Of a stretch of 7,206 nt of DNA, positions 6,338 to 7,206 are shown one piece after another. The DNA is from an uncultured bacterium. Its GTDB lineage: Bacteria; Bacillota; Clostridia; Oscillospirales; Oscillospiraceae. The DNA is taken from assembly GCA_905214155.1 (NCBI GenBank), contig CAJMLC010000099.1, positions 1-7,206 of the forward strand, read 5' to 3'. A program made the position numbers and the translations under genes. The first letter of the stretch is position 1. Every line of letters starts with the position of its first letter. The notes under the pieces are model-generated. The model saw nothing but the letters and a program-made list of their open reading frames with translations. It did no database searches and was not told where the DNA came from.

Positions 6338-7005
6338 GCTGGACGTGGTGGATGACCGTGCTCGTGATCCTCGCCGTGCTGGTGCTGATCGGCTGCATCC
6401 CGGTCGGCGTCGACGCGGCCTACGGCGAGGGCGGCGTGCTTCTCTCGGCGAAGATCGGCTTTTTCAGGCTGCAGATTCTCCCTGCAAAGCCGAAAAAGCC
6501 CAAAAAGCCGAAAAAAGCAAAGAAGTCCAAACAGCAGAAGCCAGCCGCATCGTCTGCACCGTCCGCAGCGCCGGACGCTCCGGCAGAACCGGCCGCGAAA
6601 AAGAAGCTCGCCCTTCCCGGCGGCCTGAATGGCATCCTGCGCCTTGTGAACCTCGCGCTCTCCACGCTTGGCGACCTCCGGCGCAAGCTCCGCGTCGAGG
6701 AGCTGACGCTCCATGTCACCTTCGCCGGGGACGACCCGGCAGACGCCGCTCTGCACTATGGCCAGGCGTGGGCCGCCGTCGGCGCGCTGATGCCCGCGCT
6801 CGACCGGCTTTTTGTGATAAAAAAGCGTGACATTTGCCCGATTCTGGATTATAATAGAGAACAAATGAGTGTCGACGCCCACCTCATCCTCACGATCACC
6901 ATTGGCCGTGCCCTCGCGCTCGGCCTCAAGGCGGGTCTCGGCTTCCTGAAACTTCTGAACGACTCGAAAAAGGCGGTGCGAACACATGAATCATCCTCTC
7001 TCTGA
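6334..7005 (+). CDS. DUF2953 domain-containing membrane-anchored protein
   Basis: Function unknown. The 223-residue protein starts with a hydrophobic segment (about 7-26) that is likely an N-terminal anchor. A short beta-rich piece (30-49) precedes a low-complexity linker: Lys/Pro-rich at 52-69, then Ala/Pro/Ser-rich at 70-88. The remainder (about 93-215) matches the DUF2953 pattern seen in Bacillus YtfI, whose gene also precedes ytfJ, the gerW homologue. This synteny is the main reason for the assignment, together with a similar layout of anchor, charged linker and C-terminal amphipathic helices (TIGRALALGLKAGLGFLKLL). The ATG overlaps the scpB stop as ATGA. The gene overlaps gerW by 20 bases. 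It contains an internal promoter-like sequence near 6827-6855. A link to spore formation is an inference from its neighbour. Confidence 0.82.
   Translation: MSWTWWMTVLVILAVLVLIGCIPVGVDAAYGEGGVLLSAKIGFFRLQILPAKPKKPKKPKKAKKSKQQKPAASSAPSAAPDAPAEPAAKKKLALPGGLNGILRLVNLALSTLGDLRRKLRVEELTLHVTFAGDDPADAALHYGQAWAAVGALMPALDRLFVIKKRDICPILDYNREQMSVDAHLILTITIGRALALGLKAGLGFLKLLNDSKKAVRTHESSSL
6487..6513 (+). repeat. Three tandem 9-base repeats in the DUF2953 gene
   Basis: Three successive units of AAG-CC(G/C)-AAA code Lys-Pro-Lys, with a fourth decayed unit (AAAGCAAAG) to 6522. Being a multiple of three, changes in copy number would alter the Lys/Pro linker length without shifting the frame. Confidence 0.7.
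6827..6855 (+). promoter_or_regulatory. Internal sigma-A-like promoter, possibly for gerW
   Basis: GTGACA (6827-6832) lies 17 bases from a perfect TATAAT (6850-6855), within the DUF2953 coding sequence. The match is 11 of 12 consensus bases, in an AT-rich patch unusual for this gene. Transcription would begin near 6862, about 120 bases before the gerW start. The bases also code residues KRDICPILDYN, so chance cannot be excluded. Confidence 0.5.
6971..6978 (+). promoter_or_regulatory. Shine-Dalgarno of gerW
   Basis: AGGCGGTG differs at one base from the ideal AGGAGGTG and stands seven bases before the ATG at 6986. It selects this start although two in-frame ATGs follow at 7007 and 7010. Confidence 0.7.
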
Positions 7006-7206
7006 TATGATGACCTCCACGATGGCGAAGATCAAGGACATGATCGACGTCAATACCGTCATCGGCGACCCCATCACCACGCCCGACGGCGTGACCATCA
7101 TCCCCGTGACCAAGGTCTCCATTGGCTATGGCTCCGGCGGCTCCGACTTTGCCATGGGCTCCAAGCAGCCCGACAACTGCTTCGGCGGCGGCGCGGGCGG
7201 CTCCGT
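6986..7206 (+). CDS. gerW: GerW family sporulation protein (YtfJ-like), 5' part
   Basis: The first 73 codons are present and the gene runs off the window. The visible part is the conserved core of the family: an N-terminal helix, then VIGDPITTPDGVTIIPVTKVSIGYGSGG, and a glycine-rich stretch ending in CFGGGAGGS. In Bacillus subtilis the homologue YtfJ (GerW) is made in the forespore and is needed for proper spore germination. The start is placed by an AGGCGGTG seven bases upstream. It overlaps the DUF2953 gene by 20 bases in another frame, matching the ytfI-ytfJ order of Bacillus. Related genes occur in some Clostridia that are not known to sporulate, so it does not prove that this strain forms spores. 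Confidence 0.9.
   Translation, partial: MNHPLSDMMTSTMAKIKDMIDVNTVIGDPITTPDGVTIIPVTKVSIGYGSGGSDFAMGSKQPDNCFGGGAGGS

Overview
The window looks like a piece of chromosome from a GC-rich (roughly 60%), endospore-related Gram-positive anaerobe of the class Clostridia, most plausibly an Oscillospiraceae/Ruminococcaceae-type gut bacterium. The reasons are the HrcA-type CIRCE operator, an scpA-scpB pair next to a DUF2953 gene and a GerW (YtfJ) sporulation gene, strong AGGAG-type ribosome binding sites, and dispersed GC-rich hairpin repeats between genes. The assignment is an inference from gene content and style, not from a search.

Layout. Positions 1-77 hold the last codons of an unidentified plus-strand gene, followed by a strong GC hairpin (92-119) that probably terminates the convergent htpG transcript. 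The minus-strand gene htpG (186-2090) encodes the Hsp90 chaperone. It is read from a sigma-A-like promoter (2144-2171) that abuts a nearly perfect CIRCE operator (2113-2139). Divergently, an extended -10 promoter (2222-2250) reads an ABC-F ATPase gene of the YkpA/YbiT type (2290-3900). A 380-base gene-free stretch (3901-4280) follows. It holds five hairpin repeats of two families: three copies of a two-hairpin element with a G-run tail, and two GTAG-footed hairpins resembling REP sequences.

From 4281 to the window end runs a tightly packed plus-strand operon: an M50 site-2 protease, scpA, scpB, a DUF2953 membrane-anchored protein, and the start of gerW. Junctions are ATGA overlaps, a stop codon inside a Shine-Dalgarno sequence, and a 20-base overlap, so translation is probably coupled. 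A near-consensus promoter lies inside the DUF2953 gene and could drive gerW separately. ScpA and ScpB act with SMC in chromosome organisation and segregation. The protease, the DUF2953 protein and GerW point to membrane or sporulation functions, so the operon joins chromosome maintenance to cell differentiation.

Most of the window is conserved housekeeping sequence, and I see no new multi-gene defence or biosynthetic system. The least explained items are the covarying repeat elements between the ABC-F and protease genes, and the ABC-F protein, whose departures from consensus all fall on one of its two composite ATP sites.
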